Source: Burkholderiaceae bacterium (GTDB lineage Bacteria > Pseudomonadota > Gammaproteobacteria > Burkholderiales > Burkholderiaceae_C). From it: 64,000 bases of DNA. The stretch lies in the NCBI GenBank assembly GCA_030695205.1, contig JAUYTN010000033.1, positions 434,001 through 498,000 on the forward strand, in the 5' to 3' direction. The position numbers were made by a program, and so were the translations under genes. Shown in pieces: positions 27,726 to 35,990 of the stretch. The notes under the pieces were generated by a model. That model did no database searches, was not told the DNA's origin, and worked only from the letters and a program-made list of their open reading frames with translations. Each line of letters opens with the position of its first letter. Position 1 is the stretch's first letter.

Positions 27726-28217
27726 TCAGCGGGCAAGCACCTTGATCTTGCCCACCATACCCGCCTGGTAGTGGCCGGGCAGCAGGCAGGCAAAGTCAAA
27801 CTCGCCAGTACGGTTGAAGTGCCAGACGATGTCGCCCTGCTTGCCGGGCTCGACGTGCGCCATGTAGGGCTCGTCGTGTTCCATGTTGGGAAACTTCTTC
27901 ATCAGTTCGGCATGCTCGTCCAACTCCTGCTTGGTGCCCAGCACAAACTCGTGCATCACCTTGCCACTGTTGACTACCACCAAACGGACGGTTTCACCCT
28001 GTTTGACCTGAATGACATCGGGCGTGAAGCGCATGTTGTCCGTCATGCGGATGGTCACTGTGCGCATGACCGCTGCGGGGTTGCCGCCAATTCCCCAGTC
28101 TTTTTGCTCCAGCTTAGGGGGCGCGGTGGACTTGGTATGTGCTTTGTCGCCGTGGGCCCACACAGCGGTGGAGACGGCCAGCAGGGTGAACGCCATCAGG
28201 GTTCGGGTGAGGTTCAT
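27726..28217 (-). CDS. periplasmic cupredoxin (plastocyanin/azurin-like)
   Basis: 163 aa. A signal peptide ends near AVWA-HGD. The cupredoxin domain shows ligands His89 (VMHEFVLG), Cys144, His149 and Met154 (FACLLPGHYQAGM), a type-1 copper set. The start at 28217 is preferred: AGGA lies 8 nt upstream, whereas the ATG at 28226 has no spaced ribosome-binding site. It begins 13 bp after the multicopper oxidase stop, so the two are co-transcribed, and it may be the electron partner or copper carrier for that enzyme. Confidence 0.9.
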   Translation of the reverse strand: MNLTRTLMAFTLLAVSTAVWAHGDKAHTKSTAPPKLEQKDWGIGGNPAAVMRTVTIRMTDNMRFTPDVIQVKQGETVRLVVVNSGKVMHEFVLGTKQELDEHAELMKKFPNMEHDEPYMAHVEPGKQGDIVWHFNRTGEFDFACLLPGHYQAGMVGKIKVLAR

Positions 28218-28230
28218 GGTGTGCATCCTG

Positions 28231-29619
28231 TCAGTGTTTCATGGTGGCCGCGCTGGGCTTGACTGCTTTGGCCACGGCAGGCGTTGCGTCCGCGCTGGCC
28301 TTGGGCCTGGCTGCGGGCAAGGGTTCGCCCTTCCATTCGTGCGCCACGGTGCCCTCGGGGAACTTGTACGGCCCGGGGTCCGAATAGTCGCCGGGCTTTT
28401 GGTCTTTGCGCACCTTGAACACGGTGAACATGCCACCCATTTCCAGCGGACCAAACTGGCCGTGGCCGGTCATCATGGGCGCGGTGTTGTCGGGCAGGGG
28501 CATTTCCATCTCACCCATGTCGGCCATGCCGCGCTCACCCATCAGCATGTAGTCGGGAGCCACCTTCTGGATTTTGCCGACCAGCCCCCGGTGGTCCACA
28601 CCGATCATGTTGGGCACATCGTGGCCCATGGCATTCATGGTGTGGTGGCTTTTGTGGCAGTGCATGGCCCAGTCGCCGGGCTCGTCGGCGATCAGCTCAA
28701 TCTGACGCATCTGGCCCACGGCCACGTCGGTGGTCACCTCGTACCAGCGGGTGCTGGGCGGGGTCGGGCCGCCGTCGGTGCCGGTGATCAGAAACTCATG
28801 TCCGTGCAGGTGGATGGGGTGGTTGGTCATGGTGAGGTTGCCCACGCGGATGCGCACCCGGTCGTTCAGCCGCACATTGAGCGTGTCGATGGCGGGGAAC
28901 ACACGGCTGTTCCAGCACCAGATATTGAAGTCGAGCATGGTGTTGACCTTGGGCGTTTTGCTGCCCGGCTCCACGTCAAACGCATTGAGCAAAAAGCAAA
29001 AGTCGCGGTCCACATCGCTGATGTGGGGGTGCTTGGCCTTGGGGTGCGTGACCCACATGCCCATCATGCCCATGGCCATTTGCGTCATTTCGTCGGCATG
29101 GGGGTGGTACATGAAGGTGCCGGGGCGGCGGGCTTCAAACTCGTACACAAAGGTTTTGCCCGCCGGAATTTGCGGCTGCGTGAGGCCGCCCACACCGTCC
29201 ATGCCACAGGGCAGGCGCTGGCCGTGCCAGTGCACCGATGTGTGTTCAGGCAGCTTGTTGGTGACGAAGATGCGCAGGCGGTCGCCCTCCACCACTTCAA
29301 TGGTGGGGCCGGGGCTTTGGCCGTTGTAGCCCCACATGTTGACCTTGAAGCCGGGCATCACCTCGCGCACCACGGGCTCGGCCACCAGGTGGAACTCTTT
29401 CACCCCGTTGTTCATGCGCCAGGGCAAGGTCCAGCCATTGAGCGTGACCACGGGGTTGTAAGGCCGCCCGGTGTTGGGCACCAGCGGCGGGGCTGTGTTG
29501 ACCGATGTTTGAATGACCGGCTCGGGCAGGCCCGCCAGCGCGGAGCGGGCCACGGCCAGCGCGGCAACCGATGCAGCCGCACCGGCAAAAAACTGACGGC
29601 GTGAGTGGGTGGTGTTCAT
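28231..29619 (-). CDS. multicopper oxidase (copper-resistance type)
   Basis: 462 aa. Tat signal SRRQFFAGAAASVAALA. The copper sites are all present: HWHG at residues 130-133, HPH at 172-174, HPIHLHGH and HCHKSHHTMNAM (the type-1/3 centre). Met-rich stretches (MTQMAMGMMGM, MADMGEMEMPL) suggest cuprous oxidase activity that detoxifies Cu(I) in the periplasm. The ATG at 29619 gives the signal peptide without extra leader. It sits between the outer-membrane factor and cupredoxin genes. It is shorter than classic CopA (~600 aa). Confidence 0.93.
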   Translation of the reverse strand: MNTTHSRRQFFAGAAASVAALAVARSALAGLPEPVIQTSVNTAPPLVPNTGRPYNPVVTLNGWTLPWRMNNGVKEFHLVAEPVVREVMPGFKVNMWGYNGQSPGPTIEVVEGDRLRIFVTNKLPEHTSVHWHGQRLPCGMDGVGGLTQPQIPAGKTFVYEFEARRPGTFMYHPHADEMTQMAMGMMGMWVTHPKAKHPHISDVDRDFCFLLNAFDVEPGSKTPKVNTMLDFNIWCWNSRVFPAIDTLNVRLNDRVRIRVGNLTMTNHPIHLHGHEFLITGTDGGPTPPSTRWYEVTTDVAVGQMRQIELIADEPGDWAMHCHKSHHTMNAMGHDVPNMIGVDHRGLVGKIQKVAPDYMLMGERGMADMGEMEMPLPDNTAPMMTGHGQFGPLEMGGMFTVFKVRKDQKPGDYSDPGPYKFPEGTVAHEWKGEPLPAARPKASADATPAVAKAVKPSAATMKH

Positions 29620-29679
29620 AGGGATTCCTGGGTGCATCTGAAGCAGTGGCGTCAACTGGGCGACGGTGTTTGGCGGGTG

Positions 29680-30801
29680 TCAATGCCCGGCGGGCGCGGC
29701 AGACTCACCACCCCCGCCACCGCCCAGGCTGACAAAGCTGGTGGGCGCGCCGCCTTGCAGTACCCACTGCACATCGGCCTCGGCCAGCCAGAAGTCGCGC
29801 TGCGCCTCCACCGCAGCCACCAGCGCCTGCGAGTGGTTGGCTGACTCTGCCAGCACATCCCACACGCTTTTGAGCATGCCGTTGTAGCGCAGCAGGGTTT
29901 CTTCGCCGATGAGTTCACGGGTGGCCACCACCTCGTCTCGGGTGGCCCGTGCCAGCGCATGGCTGGCCTCGTAGGCGTGTCGCGCCTGGCGCACCAGGGC
30001 GGCATTGCGCTGCGCCTCGGTGCGCGGCAACTGAGCGGCAATGGCTGCTGCCCGTGCGTCAATCTGCTGGGGTGTCAGGATCTGCGCGGGCAGGTCTGGC
30101 AGGCGGTCGGGCAGCTGCAGGAAAGCGTGCTGGCCGGTCAGCCGCAGGGTTTGGATGAGTGCGGCCTCGGCCTGGGCGGCGGCGTACTCGGCGCGGCGCA
30201 GGTTCATGCGGGCGTTGGTCTGGGCCAGCTGCACCTGCGTCTGCTGCAACTTGCTCCAGTTGCCCACGCTCACCATGCGTCGGCCCAGCTCGTTGGCGGC
30301 TTCGGCGGCTTGCAACGCCATGCGGTGGGACGCCAGCACCTGGCGCGCCGCCACGGCCTGCACCCAGGCTTTGCGCGCCTGGGCGGCCACTTCCAGCAAC
30401 TCGCCCGCATCGTGGACCCGGCGTTGCAACGACGGGTCCACCTCGATCCAGCGGCCCTGGGCCAGCAGAGCCACGTTGGCCGTGCCCATGCGGTTCTGAG
30501 GCTGGATCAAGCCACGGTGGGCCAACCAACCCTGGCGCACGGCAGCCTCGGCAGACGGCAGGCTCAGGCCACCGACTGCCGTGGCACCCGTGTCCGCAGG
30601 GGCGGCGGCAGTCACCTGTTGCTGCTCCCACTTGAGCACGTCTGCGTGCCCACGGGGAAACTCGGCCACGGCCTCGTTGGCCCGTTTCCAATCCACAGCG
30701 GGCGGGGCCTCCAGGGCTTGCGCCGACAGGGACAGGGGCCAACCCGCCACACAGACGGCGAGCAGGCACAACTTGTCAGCCAATGGTGGAAGGGATTTCA
30801 C
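29680..30801 (-). CDS. TolC-like outer-membrane efflux protein
   Basis: 373 aa. It has an N-terminal signal and long Ala/Gln/Arg-rich coiled-coil helices, e.g. [20 protein letters not shown] and [19 protein letters not shown], typical of outer-membrane factors. It is somewhat short for the family (usually 420-480 aa). The GTG at 30801 is chosen: AAGGAG lies 8 nt before it, while the TTG at 30807 would be only 2 nt from that site. No inner-membrane RND pump or adaptor gene is adjacent. It is divergent from the copR-like gene and shares its control region. Confidence 0.8.
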   Translation of the reverse strand: MKSLPPLADKLCLLAVCVAGWPLSLSAQALEAPPAVDWKRANEAVAEFPRGHADVLKWEQQQVTAAAPADTGATAVGGLSLPSAEAAVRQGWLAHRGLIQPQNRMGTANVALLAQGRWIEVDPSLQRRVHDAGELLEVAAQARKAWVQAVAARQVLASHRMALQAAEAANELGRRMVSVGNWSKLQQTQVQLAQTNARMNLRRAEYAAAQAEAALIQTLRLTGQHAFLQLPDRLPDLPAQILTPQQIDARAAAIAAQLPRTEAQRNAALVRQARHAYEASHALARATRDEVVATRELIGEETLLRYNGMLKSVWDVLAESANHSQALVAAVEAQRDFWLAEADVQWVLQGGAPTSFVSLGGGGGGESAAPAGH

Positions 30802-30871
30802 AGGCAAGACTCCTTGATAGACACAGTGGCAACCATTCTGGAGAGAGCACCCCGTCGGTACGCTGTCCGTT

Positions 30872-30892
30872 GCATTACAAATTTGTCAGGTA
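30872..30892. promoter_or_regulatory. cop-box-like palindrome in the divergent control region
   Basis: ACAAATTTGT (30877-30886) is a perfect palindrome extended as TTACAAATTTGTCAGG, close to the binding sites known for CusR/CopR-type regulators (TGACAA..TTGTCA). It lies 56 bp before the regulator start and 71 bp from the divergent efflux gene. Confidence 0.5.
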
Positions 30893-30941
30893 CGGATACG
30901 CCGGGCGGGTTGCGGGCACACTCGGCACCAGGAGAACCCGA

Positions 30942-31625
30942 GTGAAAATCCTCATCGTTGAAGACGAACCCAAAACCGGCGACTACCTGCGCCAGGGCCT
31001 GCGCGAAGCCGGTTTTTCGGTTGACCTGGCCACCACCGGCCCTGACGGCCTGCACCTGGCCCTGCACACCCCACCCGATCTCATCATCCTCGACGTGATG
31101 CTGCCCGGCATGGACGGCTGGCAGGTGCTGCGCTCGGTGAGGGCCGCTGGTCACACCATGCCCGTGCTGTTTCTGACGGCCAGGGACGAGGTCCACGACC
31201 GGGTCAAGGGCCTGGAAATGGGTGCAGACGACTACCTGGTCAAGCCGTTTTCGTTTGCAGAGCTGCTGGCGCGTGTGCGCACCATCCTGCGCCGGGGCCG
31301 CAGCGGCACCGAGCCCACCAGCCTGCAAGTGGCCGACCTGGAGCTGGACCTGCTGCGCCGCCGCGTCAGCCGGGCAGGCAAACGCATCGATCTCACGGCC
31401 AAGGAGTTTGGCCTGCTGGAGCTGCTGATGCGCCGCCAGGGCGAGGTGCTGCCCCGCTCGCTGATTGCCTCGCAGGTCTGGGACATGAACTTTGACAGCG
31501 ACACCAACGTGATCGAGGTGGCCATGCGCCGCCTGCGCGCCAAGGTGGACGAGGGCTTTGAGCCCCGCCTCATCCAGACCGTGCGCGGCATGGGCTACGT
31601 ACTGGAAACCCCGCAGGCCACCTGA
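30942..31625 (+). CDS. copR: heavy-metal response regulator, OmpR family (CopR/CusR-like)
   Basis: 227 aa. Receiver domain with [15 protein letters not shown], the phospho-Asp in [14 protein letters not shown] and the Lys in [13 protein letters not shown] winged-helix DNA-binding domain follows, with [20 protein letters not shown] and [17 protein letters not shown], ending in RGMGYVLE. The GTG at 30942 is the start: AGGAG lies 8 nt upstream, and the preceding open frame has no family match. The stop overlaps the sensor start (TGATG). Probably activates the divergent copper genes. Confidence 0.92.
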   Translation: MKILIVEDEPKTGDYLRQGLREAGFSVDLATTGPDGLHLALHTPPDLIILDVMLPGMDGWQVLRSVRAAGHTMPVLFLTARDEVHDRVKGLEMGADDYLVKPFSFAELLARVRTILRRGRSGTEPTSLQVADLELDLLRRRVSRAGKRIDLTAKEFGLLELLMRRQGEVLPRSLIASQVWDMNFDSDTNVIEVAMRRLRAKVDEGFEPRLIQTVRGMGYVLETPQAT

Positions 31626-33022
31626 TGCGGCTGGCCCTGTCACTCACCCAGCGGCTGGCGCTGTTTTTTACCCTGGTGGCCTCGGTGGTGGTGCTGGGAC
31701 TGGGCTGGCTGTTCATGGTGGCCGCCGACCAGCACTTTCTGGACATCGACCGCCAGGTCATTGACGACAAGCAGCACCTGATCGAAGACATTCTGGCCAG
31801 CGCCAACTCGGGTGAGGACATCCGCTGGCGCTTGGGCGAGGCCTTGCAGCACCACCACGGCTTGTATGTGGTGGTGACCACGCCCCAGGGCGAGCTGCTG
31901 CACGCACCGGAAGGCTTTCAGGTGCCGCCCCAGGCGCAGTGGCAGCCTGTGCCGTTTGAAGACGGCGTGTCGCTGGCCGCCTGGAGCCATGGCGGTGCCG
32001 ACTACCTGGCCCTGCACACCCAGATGCGGCCAGCCCACGCCCCCACGCAGCCGCTGCAGGTGCTGATTGCGCTGGACACCGGACACCACCGGCATTTTCT
32101 GGATGCCTTGCGCGCCCAGGTGGCGCTGTATGCGGTGTTGGCCACCCTGGTCAGCGGCCTGCTGGGCTGGGCAGCGGCCCACCGGGGCATGGCCCCGCTG
32201 CGGGCCATGAAGGCCCGGGCGGCCGGGGTCAGCGGCCGCCGCATGGATGCCCGCATGCCGGTGGACACCGTGCCGGTGGAAATGGCCGATCTGGCCCGCG
32301 AACTCAACCACATGCTGGACCGGCTGCAGGACGACCTGCGGCGCTTGTCGGAGTTTTCCTCGGACCTCGCACACGAGCTGCGCACCCCCATCAGCAACCT
32401 GCTGACCCAGACACAAGTCACCTTGTCGCACCCCCGCTGCAGCGACGACTACCGACACGCCCTGGCCTCCAACGCCGAAGAACTGGAGCGCCTGGCCCGC
32501 ACGGTGTCCGACATGCTGTTTCTGGCCAAGGCCGACCATGGGCTCGCCCTGCCCAGCCTGGGGCCCATCGACCTGGCCCGGGAAGCCCTGGACCTGTTCG
32601 ATTTTTACGACGCCCTGGCCGCCGACCGCCAGCTGGAGCTGCGGCTGGAGGGCAGCGCATCCATCCAGGGCGATCGGCTGATGGTGCGCCGCGCCCTGAG
32701 CAACCTGCTCTCCAACGCCATTCGCCACGCTCAGGCAGGCACGCCGGTGGTGCTGCGCCTGGCCTGCAACGGCCCAAATACCGAGGTGAGTGTGGTCAAC
32801 CAAGGGGATGCCATCGCGCCCGACGTGCTGCCCCGCCTGTTTGACCGTTTTTTCAGGGCCGACAAAGCCCGTTCCCACCCCCATTCCGATGGTGCGGGGC
32901 TGGGCCTGGCCATCACCCGGGCCATTGTCCAGGCCCATGGTGGCAGCGTGGGGGCCGAGTCCAGCGGCGGCCACAACCGCTTCTGGCTGCGGTTTGTGCA
33001 GGGGCAGGCAGCGCCTACTTGA
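31625..33022 (+). CDS. copS: heavy-metal sensor histidine kinase (CopS/CusS-like)
   Basis: 465 aa. Two membrane segments (residues ~12-33 and ~165-185) enclose a periplasmic sensor region containing LQHHHGLY and other His. HAMP follows, then the H-box SSDLAHELRTPISNL, N-box NLLSNAIRHA, and G-boxes GAGLGLAITRAIVQAHGG. It phosphorylates the regulator encoded immediately upstream, with overlapping start and stop. Its last 8 bp overlap the convergent corA gene. Confidence 0.93.
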   Translation: MRLALSLTQRLALFFTLVASVVVLGLGWLFMVAADQHFLDIDRQVIDDKQHLIEDILASANSGEDIRWRLGEALQHHHGLYVVVTTPQGELLHAPEGFQVPPQAQWQPVPFEDGVSLAAWSHGGADYLALHTQMRPAHAPTQPLQVLIALDTGHHRHFLDALRAQVALYAVLATLVSGLLGWAAAHRGMAPLRAMKARAAGVSGRRMDARMPVDTVPVEMADLARELNHMLDRLQDDLRRLSEFSSDLAHELRTPISNLLTQTQVTLSHPRCSDDYRHALASNAEELERLARTVSDMLFLAKADHGLALPSLGPIDLAREALDLFDFYDALAADRQLELRLEGSASIQGDRLMVRRALSNLLSNAIRHAQAGTPVVLRLACNGPNTEVSVVNQGDAIAPDVLPRLFDRFFRADKARSHPHSDGAGLGLAITRAIVQAHGGSVGAESSGGHNRFWLRFVQGQAAPT

Positions 33023-34001
33023 GCCAGCCGCGCTTGCGAAAGTACACCATGGGCACCACCGCCGACATCACCATCAGCCCCAGTGCCATGGGGTAGCCGT
33101 AGGTCCAGCCAAGCTCGGGCATGAACTGAAAGTTCATGCCGTAGCTGCTGGCCACCAGGGTAGGCGGCAGCAGCGAGACACTGGCCACAGAAAATATCTT
33201 GATGATCTTGTTCTGGTTGATGTTGATGAAACCCACGGTGGCATCCATCAGAAAGTTGATCTTGTCAAACAGGAAGGCGGTGTGGCCGTCGAGCGAGTCC
33301 AGGTCGCGCAGGATTTGCCGCGCATCCTCAAACTGCTTGGGGCCGAGCATGCGGGTGCGCATCATGAAGCTGACGGCGCGGCGGGTGTCCATGACGTTGC
33401 GGCGAATGCGGCTGGACAAGTCCTCGTGCCTGGCGATGGCCGCCAGCACCTCACCGGCCACGGCGTCGTTCACATCGCCTTTGAGCACCTTGCGGCTGAC
33501 CTGCTCCACGTCGTCGTAAATGTCTTCCAGCGTGTCGGCACAGTACTCGGCGTCGGTATCAAACAGGCTGAGCAACACGTCCTTGGCGTCATCGATCAGG
33601 CCAGGCATGCGCCGGGCGCGCATGCGCAACAGACGAAACACGGGCACATCCTCGTCGTGGATGGAAAACAGCACACCCCGGCTCTTCAGGGCATCGTTTT
33701 GTTCGTTCAGGATGAAGGCCACCCGCACCGCCCGGGGGTCTTCGTCGTCGTCAATCAGAAAGTCCGAGCGGATGTGCAGCTCGCCGTTGTCTTCCTCGAA
33801 GAACCGAGCCGACTCCTCGATGTCGTCGTCCATCGCGTCTTCGGGAATGCTCAGACCGAAGTGCTGCTTGACCCAGCGCCGCTCTTCGGGCGTGGGCGAC
33901 TCCAGGTCCACCCAGATGGGCTTGAACTGGGCCAGCGCGTCCATGGACTCGATTTCTTCCTGAAACAACCGGCCATTGACCAGCGTGAACACGTTGAGCA
34001 T
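33015..34001 (-). CDS. corA: magnesium/cobalt transporter CorA
   Basis: 328 aa. A long acidic cytosolic domain (MDDDIEESARFFEEDN etc.) is followed by two C-terminal membrane helices with the CorA signature YGMNFQFMPE between them and a basic end (RKRGWLK). Pentameric Mg2+ channel of the inner membrane. The ATG at 34001 (MLNVFTLVNGR) matches the family start; an upstream in-frame start adds 8 residues. Confidence 0.95.
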   Translation of the reverse strand: MLNVFTLVNGRLFQEEIESMDALAQFKPIWVDLESPTPEERRWVKQHFGLSIPEDAMDDDIEESARFFEEDNGELHIRSDFLIDDDEDPRAVRVAFILNEQNDALKSRGVLFSIHDEDVPVFRLLRMRARRMPGLIDDAKDVLLSLFDTDAEYCADTLEDIYDDVEQVSRKVLKGDVNDAVAGEVLAAIARHEDLSSRIRRNVMDTRRAVSFMMRTRMLGPKQFEDARQILRDLDSLDGHTAFLFDKINFLMDATVGFININQNKIIKIFSVASVSLLPPTLVASSYGMNFQFMPELGWTYGYPMALGLMVMSAVVPMVYFRKRGWLK

Positions 34002-34118
34002 GGGGGCTCCAGTGACAGACAGCAAACACAGGGGGATGAACTATGGGGCCAACCACCGACGCCAGGCCAGGGCCTGCGGGGTGACGCCCGCACCAAATTC
34101 GGGCCGATTATGGCACCC

Positions 34119-34139
34119 GTACCCGGGAAAACCCGGTAC
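34119..34139. other. imperfect hairpin in the corA-bepA gap
   Basis: GTAC-C-CGGG (34119-34127) pairs with CCCG-GTAC (34132-34139) around AAAA, with one bulged C. No T-run follows. It may be part of the corA leader. The remaining ~200 bp of this gap shows nothing clear. Confidence 0.35.
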
Positions 34140-34209
34140 CACCACCGGCAGACCACCCTTGGGCAACGGCCACTGGGTCCGCCCACGCGGCGGGCCAATT
34201 CACCCTGGT

Positions 34210-35820
34210 TCAGGGCTGGCGCTCTAGGGCCAGTTCGCGCTGGCGCTGTGCCAGCTGGCGGTAGCGGGCGTCGATGATGGAGAGCTCCAGGTGGTCGGTG
34301 CCCGCCACAGTGCGCCCCTGGTCTCGGGCGGCGCGCAAGCGGTCCACCGCGCCGTCCACGTCCAGCACCGCTGCCCGGCTTTCGGCCTCGGCGCGCAGCG
34401 CCCGCAGCGGCTGACCCTGTGCCTGCCACGCCTGCGCCAACACCCGCCAGGCCTGGGCGTCCATGGGGTGCTCACTCAGCCACAGCTGCAAGCGCTGGCT
34501 GGCCGCCGATGGCTGGCCCTGCTGCACCATGGCCCGGGCGCCCAGCAGCACCCCGGTGCGCTCGGCCGAGCCCAAAGCCTCGGTGGCCCAGACCGGCAGC
34601 TGTGCCACCAGCGGCGGTGCTGCGGGCTGGGTGGCCACCTGGGCAGCACCGGGTGCCAGCCAGATTTCCAGCGCCAGCCGCTGCGCGGACCGCCGGGCAG
34701 TCTCATCCAGGCCAGGCAGCGCCAGCAGCAGCTGCACCTGCTGCCACGCCTGCAGCGGCTGGCGCAGCTGCAGGGCCGACAGCGCCGCCCCGTAGCGGGT
34801 GCCCACGGCCTGGGCCACGTCGGTCGGCGCCGCGCTGGCCCGGCCCGCATCGGTGAGCCAGGTTTGCCACCGGCTGGCATCGGTCTGCGCCAGCACCCGC
34901 GCACGCGCCGCCATTTGGGCATGCCACTGAGGCGAGACCACTGGGCGCGCAGGCGCCAGACCGGGTCCGTCGGCGGTGTGCTGGGCATGGCGCAGCTTCA
35001 TGTCGGCCATGCGCTCCGAGGTCAGGGGGTGGCTGCGCAGGTACGGAAAACTGCCATCGTCGTTGAGGCGGGAGGCCTGCTGCAGCTTGCCGAACATCTC
35101 CGCGAAGCCCCGACCGTCGAACCCCGCACCGCTGTGGATGCCGTAGCCAATCCGGTCTGCCTCGCGCTCCATGTCGCGCGAGAAATTGAGCTGGGTTTGT
35201 GCCGCCACCGCCTGCCCGCCCACCACCGCCGCCTGAACGATGTCGGTGTTTTTGGCCGCACTGGCGGCCAGCGCCCCCAAAATCATGGCCCCCAGCAACA
35301 GTGGGGCCTGCTGCGACTGGCGGGCCACCAGGCGCGAAATGTGGCGCTGCGACACATGCGACAGCTCGTGCGCCAGCACCGATGCCAGCTGATCGGTGGT
35401 GTCAACCCCGGCCACCAGCCCCAGGTGCACCCCCAGGTAGCCCCCTGGCAGGGCAAAGGCGTTGATGCTGGCATCGCGCGACAGCATCAGCTCCCAGGCA
35501 AAGCGTTCGGCCAGCTCGGGCGAGAGGTCGCCACGCTCCCGGGCCGACGCGACCAACGGCTGCCAGATGGCGCGCAGGTAATCGCCCAAGGCCGGGTCGT
35601 CCAGGTACTCGGGGTCCTGGTACACCAGCTGGGCAATTCGGTCGCCCAGCTGGCGCTCGGCGGACAGGTCCATGGCACCGGCCTCACCCATGCGCGGCAG
35701 GCTGACCGCCGCCACGGCCCCTGTGGGCACAGGGCCCAGCCCACCCACCGGCTGCGCCGATGCAGAAAAAGCCACACAAAGCGTAGCTAACAACCCACAC
35801 CTGACAAGCGTAAAAGGCAT
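34210..35820 (-). CDS. bepA: M48 metalloprotease with C-terminal repeats (BepA/YfgC-like)
   Basis: 536 aa. Signal peptide MPFTLVRCGLLATLCVAFSASA. Zinc protease core LAHELSHVSQRH (HExxH) and the third-ligand motif MEREADRIG. The C-terminal half is Ala/Leu/Gln-rich with TPR-like helices (e.g. WLSEHPMDAQAWRVLAQAWQAQ). BepA assists assembly or degradation of outer-membrane proteins, including LptD. The ATG at 35820 is chosen because it starts a proper signal peptide, although the frame is open to 36003. The first 13 codons coincide with a copy of the dispersed repeat read on the opposite strand. Confidence 0.9.
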   Translation of the reverse strand: MPFTLVRCGLLATLCVAFSASAQPVGGLGPVPTGAVAAVSLPRMGEAGAMDLSAERQLGDRIAQLVYQDPEYLDDPALGDYLRAIWQPLVASARERGDLSPELAERFAWELMLSRDASINAFALPGGYLGVHLGLVAGVDTTDQLASVLAHELSHVSQRHISRLVARQSQQAPLLLGAMILGALAASAAKNTDIVQAAVVGGQAVAAQTQLNFSRDMEREADRIGYGIHSGAGFDGRGFAEMFGKLQQASRLNDDGSFPYLRSHPLTSERMADMKLRHAQHTADGPGLAPARPVVSPQWHAQMAARARVLAQTDASRWQTWLTDAGRASAAPTDVAQAVGTRYGAALSALQLRQPLQAWQQVQLLLALPGLDETARRSAQRLALEIWLAPGAAQVATQPAAPPLVAQLPVWATEALGSAERTGVLLGARAMVQQGQPSAASQRLQLWLSEHPMDAQAWRVLAQAWQAQGQPLRALRAEAESRAAVLDVDGAVDRLRAARDQGRTVAGTDHLELSIIDARYRQLAQRQRELALERQP

Positions 35821-35836
35821 ATTTGACCCAAAAAAC
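35781..35836 (+). repeat. dispersed AT-rich element, copy over the bepA start
   Basis: GTAGC (35783-35787), 18 nt, AAGCG (35806-35810), then GGCATATTTGACC. Its complement supplies the bepA start codon and the signal-peptide codons through LLAT. Confidence 0.72.
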
Positions 35837-35990
35837 ACCCCGGCACCTCCGGCCATTGGTTCGTCAGCATATCCGCACCCGAGTTCGCTACGATAAGCTG
35901 GCACACAGGGTCGGCGCCTGAGCCGACCACGCGCAAGCCAGACAGCGGCCAACCCACAGCGGTGGGGTCCGCGCTCCACCGATTGGTTCC

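Noticed and set aside
30783..30941. An N-terminal extension of the response regulator (53 extra codons)
   Set aside because: The GTG at 30942 has a well-spaced AGGAG and begins the receiver domain. The upstream codons cover the cop-box palindrome and have no family match.
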